A model generated the notes under the pieces. It ran no database searches, was not told the origin of the DNA, and saw only the letters and a program-made list of their open reading frames with translations. Of a stretch of DNA of 64,000 nt, positions 42,183-51,086 are shown piece by piece. The position numbers and the translations under genes were made by a program. Where the stretch lies: assembly GCA_963836785.1 (NCBI GenBank), contig CAWIKW010000005.1:186001-250000 (forward strand). The letters run 5' to 3'. Numbering within the stretch: the first letter of the stretch is position 1; each line of letters starts with the position of its first letter. The DNA comes from DASQPR01 sp963836785. Its GTDB lineage: Bacteria > Actinomycetota > Actinomycetes > Mycobacteriales > Micromonosporaceae.

Positions 42183-44438
42183 GTGGCGGAGCGGACGGGG
42201 ACTGGCGAAGGCCAGTTCGCTGACCCGTCACGCCCTGCGGACGCGGCGACCACGTGGCAGCTGCCGGCGGTCGTGACCACCGAGTCGCTCGAAGCGCTCG
42301 CGGATCCTGACGACGCTCCGGTCAGCCCGGCGCCGCTCGGGGCCGACATCGTGCCGACCGACGGCACTGGCGCCGACGCGCCTCGCGCGGTCAACAGCAC
42401 CGGCGAGCTCGGTCCGGTTCTCGACGCCGGTGGCGATCGGCCGATGGGTCTCGACGACCAGGCACGGTTGATCGGAGTCGACACGGCCGACGCGGCCGTG
42501 CTGCGCATTCGTCGCGTCATGACCGAGGCGCTCGGGCGGGGCCGGCTGGCCGAGACGACCGCGGGGCGCTGGCGAGCGGTGTGGCCCCTGGGCAACTCGA
42601 ACGATCTGACGGTCGAGCTCGACCGCGCTGGCGACGAGCCATCGGATGCGTGGTCGGACCTCGCGTCCGGGCAGCGCACGCTACTTGACGCCAAATCTGG
42701 AGACGCGCTCGATGTCGCCGGGTTGCCGATCGATTCGACGCCGACCATCGTGCTGCGGTCGGCGCTCGGCGCGGCCGCGACCGTGGACGCGATCCTCGCC
42801 ACGCTCGACATCCCGGCGGTCGCCGACGCGCCGAGCACCGAGCCACCCGCGACGGATGCGACGGTCAGCGGTCCGGACGCGGTCGAGGCGGCTGACGTCG
42901 AGGATCCGCCCTCGCCCGGTGCGGTTGTCGACGACACGGCCGACGACGACGAGGACCTTGGTTCGGCACCGTGGGGACGGGAACCGGGGCGGATCGACCC
43001 GGATCACCGCCCGGGCCTGGGTCGGCATGCGGCCGGCGGCCGGGTGCGGGCGACCTGGGAAGTCGGGTACGTCGTCATGGCGCTCGTCGCGGATCTCGTG
43101 GCCGGGCTCCTCGGCGGTGCGGTGGCGTTCGCCGCGCGCTTCGGCGACCAGGTGAACGACATCAATCGCGCGTACGTGTTCGTCTCCGCCGTCCTGCCCG
43201 GGCTGTTTCTCCTGTCGTTGTGGCTGAGTCGGGCGTACGAGCGCCGGTTCCTGTTCGTCGGTACGGACGAATACCAGCGGGTGCTCCGAGCCGGCGTGTT
43301 CATGACCGCGCTGATTGCCACGTTGTCGTACGCGTTCGTGGCCAACCTCGCGCGTGGTTACGTGGTGCTGGCCCTGCCGATCGCGACGATGGTCTGCCTC
43401 GGCGCCCGATTCGTCCTACGCCAATGGCTGCACAGCCGGCGGGCGCAGGGCGAATGCCTGAGTCGGGTGATCGTGGTCGGTCACGAACTCGCCGTTGTCG
43501 CGATCGCCCGCCAACTCGGCCGCGAGCTGTATCACGGTCTCGAGGTGGTCGGCTGCTGCCTGCCGCCCGAGCACGACGACGACGTCGGCATGCCGGTCTA
43601 CGGAACGTTCGAGGATGTAGCCGCCGCGGTCCGCGCCGCCGGGGCGGACACCGTCCTCGTGCTGTCCTGCCCGGAACTTGACGGCCACATGCTGCGCCGG
43701 CTGGCCTGGCGCCTGGAACGCGACGACATCGACCTGATCGTCGCGAGTTCGCTGGTGGACGTGGCCGGCTCCCGAGCGACCGTACGGCCGGTCGATGGGT
43801 TGCCGATGCTGCACGTCGAGCACCCGCGGCTGTCCGGCGCCGGTCGAGTCGTGAAATCGGTCTTCGACCGGGTCAGCGCCACGCTCGGCCTGATGCTGCT
43901 GGCGCCGCTGTTCGCGGCCGCGGCGATCGCGATCCGCGTCGGGTCACCCGGTCCGGTGCTGTTCCGCCAGGTACGGATCGGCAAGGCCGGCCGCCGCTTC
44001 GTGATGTACAAGTTCCGGACCATGGTCGCCGACGCCGAATCCCGCAAGCACGAACTGGTAGATCTCAACCACGGCGACGGCGTGCTGTTCAAAATGCGTA
44101 GCGATCCGCGCGTGACCCCCGTCGGCCGGTGGATGCGCCGCCTGTCGATCGACGAGTTGCCCCAATTGATCAACGTGGTCCGGGGCGAGATGTCACTGGT
44201 CGGCCCACGTCCGCCCTTGCCCGAAGAGGTTGCGGCCTATCCGTCGGATATGCGCCGCCGGCTTGCCGTAAGTCCCGGTCTGACGGGGCTGTGGCAGGTA
44301 TCCGGACGTTCCGACCTTTCCTGGGAGGAGACGGTTCGCCTTGACCTGCGCTATGTGGAAAACTGGTCTTTCTCATTGGACCTGGTGATCCTGTTGCGCA
44401 CCCTCTCGGCGGTGTGCCGGAGTTCGGGGGCGTACTGA
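42183..44438 (+). CDS. Polyprenyl-phosphate sugar-1-phosphate transferase with long N-terminal extension
   Basis: 751 residues from GTG at 42183, chosen for the GAGGGGG just upstream; GTG at 42111 is in frame. Residues ~290-430 carry four membrane segments; ~440-540 is a CoA/Rossmann-like domain (SRVIVVGHELAVVAI). The C-terminal bacterial sugar transferase domain has KSVFDRVSATLGLMLLAP, YKFRTMVADAE and LPQLINVVRGEMSLVGPRPP, as in WbaP/CpsE-type enzymes that load the first sugar-1-phosphate onto undecaprenyl phosphate. The first ~290 residues are unlike normal family members. It may prime the glycan built by the 8-18 kb operon. Confidence 0.9.
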   Translation: MAERTGTGEGQFADPSRPADAATTWQLPAVVTTESLEALADPDDAPVSPAPLGADIVPTDGTGADAPRAVNSTGELGPVLDAGGDRPMGLDDQARLIGVDTADAAVLRIRRVMTEALGRGRLAETTAGRWRAVWPLGNSNDLTVELDRAGDEPSDAWSDLASGQRTLLDAKSGDALDVAGLPIDSTPTIVLRSALGAAATVDAILATLDIPAVADAPSTEPPATDATVSGPDAVEAADVEDPPSPGAVVDDTADDDEDLGSAPWGREPGRIDPDHRPGLGRHAAGGRVRATWEVGYVVMALVADLVAGLLGGAVAFAARFGDQVNDINRAYVFVSAVLPGLFLLSLWLSRAYERRFLFVGTDEYQRVLRAGVFMTALIATLSYAFVANLARGYVVLALPIATMVCLGARFVLRQWLHSRRAQGECLSRVIVVGHELAVVAIARQLGRELYHGLEVVGCCLPPEHDDDVGMPVYGTFEDVAAAVRAAGADTVLVLSCPELDGHMLRRLAWRLERDDIDLIVASSLVDVAGSRATVRPVDGLPMLHVEHPRLSGAGRVVKSVFDRVSATLGLMLLAPLFAAAAIAIRVGSPGPVLFRQVRIGKAGRRFVMYKFRTMVADAESRKHELVDLNHGDGVLFKMRSDPRVTPVGRWMRRLSIDELPQLINVVRGEMSLVGPRPPLPEEVAAYPSDMRRRLAVSPGLTGLWQVSGRSDLSWEETVRLDLRYVENWSFSLDLVILLRTLSAVCRSSGAY

Positions 44439-45220
44439 TGGCACCCGCGGTTGACGGAGCTTTTGCGCGCTGGCTCGCCGACGGCGCCGGTGACCTGCTC
44501 CGGAGCATTCGCGAGGACATGGGTTTCGACGATCCGGCGGCGTTACGGCACGCCGGCGACAAGAAGTCACACGACTACATCACGACACAACTCACGAAGT
44601 GGCGCCACGGCGACGCGGTGCTGTCCGAGGAGGCCGAGCACGACGACCCCGTACGGCTCGACGCCGAACGGGTGTGGATCGTCGATCCGCTCGACGGCAC
44701 GCGCGAGTTCGGCGAGCCCGGGCGCACGGACTGGGCCGTACATATCGGGCTGTGGGTGCGGTCGTCGACCGCGCCGTCCCGGCTCGCCGCGGCTGCGATC
44801 GGCCTGCCCGCACAGCAGCGCATCCTGGGTACGGACTTCCCACCGTCGTACCCGCCGTTGTCGACGGCGGCCGCGGCGGGCGGACCGCTGCGTTTCGTCG
44901 CAAGCCGCACCCGGCCGCCCGCGTTGCTGAACGCCGTGGCGGATGACCTCGGGGCGGAGCTGGTGCCGATGGGCTCGGCCGGCGCCAAGATCGCGGCGGT
45001 CATCTCCGGTGACGTCGACGCGTACATCCACGCCGGGGGCCAGCACGAGTGGGACTCCGCGGCGCCGGTCGGCGTGGCGCTGGCCACAGGTCTGCATGCA
45101 TCGCGCATTGATGGCTCACCATTGGAATACAACCGCGCCGATCCCGTGCTGCCCGATCTCATCGTCTGCCGGAAAGACCTGGCCAACCGGCTTCTCGAAG
45201 CCATCTCACGGGCTAGTTGA
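44438..45220 (+). CDS. cysQ: 3'(2'),5'-bisphosphate nucleotidase CysQ
   Basis: 260 residues from ATG at 44438 (TGATG overlap with the sugar transferase stop). Inositol-monophosphatase fold with metal motif VDPLDGTREF (~79-88) and EWDSAAPVGVA near the C-terminus. It hydrolyses PAP/PAPS in sulfate assimilation. cysD and cysN follow on the same strand, which supports cysQ over a generic inositol phosphatase. Confidence 0.9.
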   Translation: MAPAVDGAFARWLADGAGDLLRSIREDMGFDDPAALRHAGDKKSHDYITTQLTKWRHGDAVLSEEAEHDDPVRLDAERVWIVDPLDGTREFGEPGRTDWAVHIGLWVRSSTAPSRLAAAAIGLPAQQRILGTDFPPSYPPLSTAAAAGGPLRFVASRTRPPALLNAVADDLGAELVPMGSAGAKIAAVISGDVDAYIHAGGQHEWDSAAPVGVALATGLHASRIDGSPLEYNRADPVLPDLIVCRKDLANRLLEAISRAS

Positions 45221-45271
45221 GGGACTGCGCCGGGCAGTAGTCCCAGCATGTTCATGAGATAGGGTGCAGCG

Positions 45272-46183
45272 ATGGACCAGCCGGCCCACTACCGGGTTTC
45301 CCATCTGGACGCTCTCGAAGCTGAGAGCGTCTTCGTTATGCGAGAGGTGGTCGCCGAATTCGAGCGGCCCGTTCTGCTGTTCTCCGGTGGCAAGGACTCG
45401 ATCGTCATGCTGCGGCTCGCCGAGAAGGCGTTCGCACCAGGGCGCATTCCGTTCCCGGTGCTGCACGTCGACACGGGGCACAACTTTCCCGAGGTTCTCG
45501 AGTATCGCGACCGCCGCGTTGACCAGCTCGGGGTGATCCTGCACGTGGCGTCGGTCCAGGACGCGATCGACGCCGGCACGGTCCGCGAGTCGCCGGACGG
45601 CACCCGCAACCGCATCCAGACGCCGGTGCTGTTGGACGCGGTCGAAAAGGGCCGGTTTGACGCGCTGTTCGGCGGCGCTCGGCGCGACGAAGAAAAGGCA
45701 CGCGCGAAGGAGCGCGTCTTCTCCTTCCGCGACGAATTCGGCCAGTGGGACCCGAAGAACCAGCGGCCCGAACTCTGGTCGCTCTACAACGGCCGAGTGC
45801 ACGCGGGCGAGTCCATCCGCGTCTTCCCGCTGTCCAACTGGACCGAGTTGGATGTGTGGCACTACATCGGTCGCGAGCGCATCGAACTGCCGGCGATCTA
45901 TTTCGCGCACAAGCGCGAGGTCGTCGACCGGGCCGGAATGCTCTACGCGATCAACGAGTTCCTACCAATGCGCGCCGGCGAGGAGTCATTCACCGAGCAG
46001 GTGCGGTATCGCACGGTGGGCGACGCGTCGTGCACGGCCGCCGTCCGCTCCGACGCGGACACGATCGACAAGGTGATCGCCGAGATCGCCGCCACCCGCA
46101 TCACCGAGCGCGGCGCCACCCGCGGCGACGACCGGGTCAGTGAGGCCGCCATGGAAGACCGCAAGCGGGAGGGTTACTTCTAA
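45272..46183 (+). CDS. cysD: Sulfate adenylyltransferase subunit 2
   Basis: 303 residues from ATG at 45272. PP-loop ATP-pyrophosphatase motif SGGKDS at 38-43, HVDTGHNFPE, GARRDEEKARAKER and SNWTELDVWHYI, all CysD signatures. With CysN it makes adenosine 5'-phosphosulfate from sulfate and ATP. Abuts cysN with no gap. Confidence 0.97.
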   Translation: MDQPAHYRVSHLDALEAESVFVMREVVAEFERPVLLFSGGKDSIVMLRLAEKAFAPGRIPFPVLHVDTGHNFPEVLEYRDRRVDQLGVILHVASVQDAIDAGTVRESPDGTRNRIQTPVLLDAVEKGRFDALFGGARRDEEKARAKERVFSFRDEFGQWDPKNQRPELWSLYNGRVHAGESIRVFPLSNWTELDVWHYIGRERIELPAIYFAHKREVVDRAGMLYAINEFLPMRAGEESFTEQVRYRTVGDASCTAAVRSDADTIDKVIAEIAATRITERGATRGDDRVSEAAMEDRKREGYF

Positions 46184-47494
46184 ATGTCCGACACGAGCGT
46201 GTTGGGCGGCACCGTCGCGCCCGTCGATCCGCCGCGCGGCATGGACCTGCTGCGGTTCGCGACCGCCGGCTCGGTCGACGACGGCAAGTCGACACTCATC
46301 GGTCGGTTGCTGTACGACACCAAGACGATCTTCGAGGATCAGCTCGCCGCCGTCGAGGCCGTGTCCGCGTCGCGTGGTGACGAATACACGAACCTCGCGT
46401 TGCTCACCGACGGCCTGCGCGCCGAGCGGGAGCAGGGCATCACGATCGACGTTGCCTACCGCTACTTCGCCACTCCGCGGCGGAAGTTCATCATCGCCGA
46501 CACACCGGGGCACATCCAGTACACCCGGAACATGGTCACCGGCGCGTCCACGGCCGACCTGGCACTGATCCTGGTCGACGCGCGCAAGGGCCTGGTCGAG
46601 CAGTCGCGGCGCCACGCGTTCCTCTGCTCGTTGCTGCGGGTGCCGCACCTCGTGCTGTGCGTCAACAAGATGGACCTCGTCGACTACTCGCAGGCGGTGT
46701 TCGAGGACATCGCGGCCGAGTTCACCGACTTCGCCGCGAAGCTCGAGGCGCCGGACCTCTCCGTCATCCCGATCTCGGCGCTGCACGGCGACAACATCGT
46801 GACCCGCGCGGCGACCATGCCCTGGTACCAAGGGCCGTCGCTGCTACATCACCTGGAGCACGTACACATCGGGTCGGACCGCAACCTCGTGGACGTACGT
46901 TTCCCGGTGCAGTACGTGATCCGGCCGCAGTCGTCCAAGATCACTGACTACCGTGGATACGCCGGTCAGGTGGCGTCCGGTGTGTTGAAGCCGGGCGACG
47001 AGGTGATGGTGCTGCCGTCCGGGTTCACCAGCAGGATCGCCGCTATCGACACCGCCGACGGTCCGGTCACCGAGGCCTTCCCGCCGATGTCGGTGACCGT
47101 ACGGCTGGCCGACGAGATCGACATCTCGCGCGGTGACATGATCTGCCGGCCGCACAACCAGCCGGCCGTTGCGCAGGACATCGAAGCGATGATCTGCTGG
47201 ATGGACGAGACGCGACCGATGTCTATCGGCGGCAGGTATGCGATCAAGCACACGACGCGTTCGGCCCGAGCGGTCGTCCGCGCCGTGAACTACCGCCTCG
47301 ACGTCAACACGCTGCACCGGGACGAGGCGGCCACCGAACTTCGCCTGAACGAGATCGGTCGGGTCCGGCTGCGCACGACCGTCCCGCTGCTGGCCGACGA
47401 ATACCGCCGCAACCGTACGACCGGAGGCTTCATCGTGATCGACGAGACGACGAACCGTACGGTCGGGGCCGGCATGATCGTGGAGGCGGCCTGA
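46184..47494 (+). CDS. cysN: Sulfate adenylyltransferase subunit 1 (GTPase), no APS-kinase domain
   Basis: 436 residues from ATG at 46184. Translation-factor-like GTPase: G1 GSVDDGKST (29-37), switch I EREQGITIDVAYRYF, G3 DTPGHIQYTRNM, G4 NKMD; two beta-barrel domains follow. It ends before any CysC kinase domain, unlike the mycobacterial CysNC fusion, so APS kinase must be encoded elsewhere or sulfate is reduced at the APS level. Confidence 0.96.
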   Translation: MSDTSVLGGTVAPVDPPRGMDLLRFATAGSVDDGKSTLIGRLLYDTKTIFEDQLAAVEAVSASRGDEYTNLALLTDGLRAEREQGITIDVAYRYFATPRRKFIIADTPGHIQYTRNMVTGASTADLALILVDARKGLVEQSRRHAFLCSLLRVPHLVLCVNKMDLVDYSQAVFEDIAAEFTDFAAKLEAPDLSVIPISALHGDNIVTRAATMPWYQGPSLLHHLEHVHIGSDRNLVDVRFPVQYVIRPQSSKITDYRGYAGQVASGVLKPGDEVMVLPSGFTSRIAAIDTADGPVTEAFPPMSVTVRLADEIDISRGDMICRPHNQPAVAQDIEAMICWMDETRPMSIGGRYAIKHTTRSARAVVRAVNYRLDVNTLHRDEAATELRLNEIGRVRLRTTVPLLADEYRRNRTTGGFIVIDETTNRTVGAGMIVEAA

Positions 47495-47503
47495 GCCAGC
47501 CCG

Positions 47504-48748
47504 ATGTCGGATGGCGCTGAGCCCACGATGGCCGGTAGCGAGCTGAACGTGCCGGAGCGCGGTGAGCCGTCGCGAGCCGGCCGCAGATCGCGCTCTGGCC
47601 GCCGCCGATTCGTGCCCCCGTACCGTCCGATGCGTGCGACCCTAAGCGCGACCGGCGGCGGCGCGATCGCCGAATTGGCGATCCACGACGAGGCGACCGC
47701 CGACGCGACCCGCGACGGCGGAGTCGGCGACGTGGCGGCCGGTCAAGTGACCCGGACCGGCGTCGCGACGGTGCCGGTCGCCGTTGCTCGAGCCCGCCGG
47801 CCATTCGTCCCGGCCCCGAGGCGCGGTACACGCAGGGGAGTGGTGGTGCGACAACCGGGCCGGATGTCGAGGTTGCTCGGCCGCCTGGCGGTGCGTGCCG
47901 CAGACGCCGCCAGCCGGTTCGGCGCCCGCCGCCTCGGCGTCCGTGCGTCCGATGCGCCCGGCCGGTTCGGGACGACCGCCGCCCCGGCAACGGGCCCCGG
48001 CCCGCGGATCAGCGAGTCCGAGCTGCGTGAGCTCGTCGCCGCGAACGTCGTGATCGACGTCGGCCAGCGGCAGATCATCGCCGAGGTGCTCGCGGCCGGC
48101 GTCCGCCACGTTCGCGAGGTCATGGTGCCACGCACCGACGCGATCTTCGTGGCCGCCGGCGATCCGATCGCGGTCGCCCTGGACCGGGTGCTCACGTCGC
48201 GGCATTCGCGCTTCCCGGTCATCGACGGTACGCACGATGACGTGATCGGCGTGGTGCAGGTGTGGGATCTCCTGCTCGCGGACGCTGCGGCCGGGATGAC
48301 CGTTGGGGGCCTGGCCCGGCCGGTCCACCACATCCCGGGGTCGAAGCGGGTCCTCGCGGCGCTGTCGGACATGCGGCGCGAGGGCCATCACATGGCGGTC
48401 GTCGTCGACGAGTACGGCGGCACGGCCGGCATCGTCACGCTGGAGGATCTCGTCGAAGAACTCGTCGGCGAAGTGCACACGAACGGTATCGAGGCCGACG
48501 CCGACCTCACCGCCGGCGGCGTGTTCACCGGCATCGACGGCCGTACGAACCTCAATGACTTCGCCGAGCGCTGCGGCATCGTGCTGCCACCGGGACCGTA
48601 CGAGACGGTCGGCGGCTTCGTGATGGCGCGCCTGGGCCGGCTACCGCACCCCGGCGATGAGGTGGCCGTCGGACCGTGGCGGATCGTGGTCACCGAGTGC
48701 GAGGGACGCCGCGTCAGCCGAGTCTCGGTGCGGCCGGTCGCTAGCTGA
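47504..48748 (+). CDS. CBS-pair/CorC_HlyC domain protein without DUF21 membrane domain
   Basis: 414 residues from ATG at 47504. Residues 1-~165 are Arg/Ala-rich, low-complexity and without a membrane segment. ISESELRELVAAN then leads into paired CBS domains (VMVPRTDAIF ... RFPVIDGTHDDVIG ... VVVDEYGGTAGIVTLEDLVEELVG) and a C-terminal CorC_HlyC domain (GRLPHPGDEVAVGPW). Usual family members anchor this through an N-terminal CNNM/DUF21 domain, which is missing. A role in divalent-cation homeostasis is family inference. Confidence 0.85.
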   Translation: MSDGAEPTMAGSELNVPERGEPSRAGRRSRSGRRRFVPPYRPMRATLSATGGGAIAELAIHDEATADATRDGGVGDVAAGQVTRTGVATVPVAVARARRPFVPAPRRGTRRGVVVRQPGRMSRLLGRLAVRAADAASRFGARRLGVRASDAPGRFGTTAAPATGPGPRISESELRELVAANVVIDVGQRQIIAEVLAAGVRHVREVMVPRTDAIFVAAGDPIAVALDRVLTSRHSRFPVIDGTHDDVIGVVQVWDLLLADAAAGMTVGGLARPVHHIPGSKRVLAALSDMRREGHHMAVVVDEYGGTAGIVTLEDLVEELVGEVHTNGIEADADLTAGGVFTGIDGRTNLNDFAERCGIVLPPGPYETVGGFVMARLGRLPHPGDEVAVGPWRIVVTECEGRRVSRVSVRPVAS

Positions 48749-48838
48749 GCCGCCCTTGGGCTGAGCCGCCCTCGGACTGGGTCGGCCGGGCCTGGGTCGG
48801 CCGGGCCTGGGTCGTGCAGGTCGAGCCGTGTCTGCCGA

Positions 48839-50065
48839 TCAGTTGGGTGGCACGACCGGAATCGTGATCCGGTGCCAGGTGTGTCCATCGACCGAGATGG
48901 TCGGATGCGCGCCGAGGCTCACGTACCCGCCGGAGACGGTGACCACGCGACCGGTCGGCGCGGCACTGCCCGTCACCGGCCTGAACGTCGCGCCGTGGTT
49001 CGTGCTTCGCTGGTATGACACGGTGTCCGCACCGTCGCCCAGCCACACGCCGACCGATCCGTCGGCCGGCGTGATCAAGCCGAATTCGTCGGTGGCTTTC
49101 CAGCTCGCCTCCGTGATCGGTGCGGCCCACGTCTGGCCGCCGTCGGTCGACCGGATCAGCAACATCTGGCCGCCGCTGCGGACAAGCACGTAGACGTTGG
49201 TCCCGTCGGCGGTCGCGAGGGCGGGCTGACCGCCCGGGTCCGGCATCACGCCGAGCGCAGTTGTGCGCCACGTCGCGCCCTGGTCGGTACTGAGCGACAC
49301 GGCGAGCTCGCTGGTGACGGGGTCGTCGCCGGTCGCCCACCAGCCGTGGTTGTCGCTGGCGAGGTTGATCGAGGAGAGCTTGGGCTGGCGCGGAATGGAG
49401 TGGATCTTGGTGTCGCCGCCGCTCACCTCTTGGATCTTGCCGAGCGCCGACATTTGGATCGGTTCGACCGATGTCGTCGCTGGTTTCGGTGCGAAGATCG
49501 AACCCAGGCTCAGGATCTCGGCGACTGGTCCGATGCTGTTGCCGACGTCGGCGCTGACCATGACGTCGGTCTGGTCGAGCGCGACGACCCGAGCACCCTC
49601 GAGCGCGTCGGACGGGTCTTTGCGGAGCAAGCCGATCCGCTCGGTCGACACTTGGTTGCCGAGCGAGATCAGTTGGAGGCTGCACGCGCTGCCTCGGCAG
49701 GCGTCGATCAGACCGTACGAGTGGGCCAGATCGACACCATCGGCCGCAACCAGGCGAGCCGTGAGCGTCTTGGTCGGCTTGGTCGGCGCCGGCAACGTGA
49801 CGACGGTGTCGGCCGGGTCAGCATTGCCACCGTTCGCGATGGCGATCTCCACGACACCCGGTCGATCCGAGTTCGAGGCGAGCACGAGACCGATGTACGC
49901 AAGACCGGGCAGGCACACGATCGTGGCAGCGACGGACCACAGCGTGGTGGCCAGTCGACGGCGCCGGAGCCGCCGGCGACCGCGCGCGACGACAGTGTCG
50001 AAGTCGGGCAGCCGGGTGTGCTGCTCCACACCGGAGCGCAGCGCCGCGAAGTCCGGCTCGTTCAT
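48839..50065 (-). CDS. Single-pass membrane protein with BNR/Asp-box repeats beside an ECF sigma factor
   Basis: 408 residues from ATG at 50065, overlapping the sigma-factor stop by four bases. A ~35-residue basic cytoplasmic head (RGRRRLRRRR) leads into one membrane helix (~38-62). The external domain has sialidase-like Asp-box turns (STDQGATW, STDGGQTW, STNHGATF), suggesting a beta-propeller. No zinc anti-sigma motif is present. Coupled to the sigma factor, it may be a non-canonical anti-sigma or sensory partner. Confidence 0.8.
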   Translation of the reverse strand: MNEPDFAALRSGVEQHTRLPDFDTVVARGRRRLRRRRLATTLWSVAATIVCLPGLAYIGLVLASNSDRPGVVEIAIANGGNADPADTVVTLPAPTKPTKTLTARLVAADGVDLAHSYGLIDACRGSACSLQLISLGNQVSTERIGLLRKDPSDALEGARVVALDQTDVMVSADVGNSIGPVAEILSLGSIFAPKPATTSVEPIQMSALGKIQEVSGGDTKIHSIPRQPKLSSINLASDNHGWWATGDDPVTSELAVSLSTDQGATWRTTALGVMPDPGGQPALATADGTNVYVLVRSGGQMLLIRSTDGGQTWAAPITEASWKATDEFGLITPADGSVGVWLGDGADTVSYQRSTNHGATFRPVTGSAAPTGRVVTVSGGYVSLGAHPTISVDGHTWHRITIPVVPPN

Positions 50066-50922
50066 CGCCGACGCCCCCGTACGGTGACCAGGCTCTCGGC
50101 CGGCAACGCGGGCTCGTCGACCAGCCGGTCCAGCCCGTCGCGGAGGTCAGCCTCCGCCGACAGGTCGGCACCGATCCGCTCGTCCGCCGCGCGCTGGTGG
50201 GGCAGGTCGTCGGTCCGGTTGACCATGGCCGGTACGTCGTCGGACCAGCTGCCAAGATCGAGGTCGGGACCGGTCGCGACCAGCTCGTCGGCGCGCTGGC
50301 CGGCGTGGCCGACCGGTGTGCCATCGGCCTCGACCGGCAGGATGCCCGCGCCGCGAGCCGGTATGACCCGGCCCGACCGCCCGTTGACCGTCGTCGCCTT
50401 CATCGACCGACCGGTCGCGAGCGTCGGTGCGCCGTCGTGCAGCAACTCGGCGAGCAGGGCCCGGCCCCGGGACAGCCGTGCCTTGACCGTGCCCACCGGC
50501 ACGTCGAGCTGCTCGGCAACTTCCTGGACGGACATGTCGGCGATGTGGTGTAGCACGATGGTCTCCCGGGTCGGCCGGGACAGCTTGGCCAGCGCGGCCA
50601 CGAGCAGCACCCGGGTCGGGTCCGCGCCGGGCACCGATTCCGGAGTCGGCGTGACCCGCCCGGTGCGGATCATCGTGTCCAGCAGCCGCCGGCGGCGCCA
50701 TCGGGTCCGAGCGAGATTCACCGCGACCGTTCGCAGCCAAGCTTCCGGGTCGGCAACCTCCAGGAAGGTCTTCGGCCGCGCGAGGGCTCGGGCATACGCC
50801 TCCTGAACCAGGTCCTGTGCCTCCGCGTAGTCGGCGGTCAGCCCGTAGAGCGTGGCCACCAGCCGGCGGTAGTACGCCTGGTAGGCCTCGCGTATGGCCT
50901 CCTGGGCCTCGTCATCGGCCAC
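50062..50922 (-). CDS. ECF RNA polymerase sigma factor (SigE family)
   Basis: 286 residues from ATG at 50922. Sigma-2 region: YYRRLVATLYGLTADYAEAQ, DLVQEAYARALARP; sigma-4: LHHIADMSVQEVAEQLDVPVGTVKARLSRGRALL. After ~165 there is an unusual ~115-residue C-terminal extension with no membrane segment. It directs RNA polymerase to stress or envelope promoters. The next gene (48839-50065) is its likely coupled regulator. Confidence 0.93.
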   Translation of the reverse strand: MADDEAQEAIREAYQAYYRRLVATLYGLTADYAEAQDLVQEAYARALARPKTFLEVADPEAWLRTVAVNLARTRWRRRRLLDTMIRTGRVTPTPESVPGADPTRVLLVAALAKLSRPTRETIVLHHIADMSVQEVAEQLDVPVGTVKARLSRGRALLAELLHDGAPTLATGRSMKATTVNGRSGRVIPARGAGILPVEADGTPVGHAGQRADELVATGPDLDLGSWSDDVPAMVNRTDDLPHQRAADERIGADLSAEADLRDGLDRLVDEPALPAESLVTVRGRRR

Positions 50923-51086
50923 TGACCCTCCTCGGGCGGGCCGACCGATCGGCCGCCCTCATCGAGCGGGCACACACGTGGCCCCCGATTAAAGACCACC
51001 GGACGGGTCCGCCGGTTGCATGGCCGGCCGAGTTCCTTTCGCTGGCGGATACGCCCGCTGCGAACGCACCTGGAAGAATGAGGCCC

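Noticed and set aside
46184..47494. CysNC bifunctional protein
   Set aside because: The protein ends at 436 residues with no APS-kinase P-loop domain.
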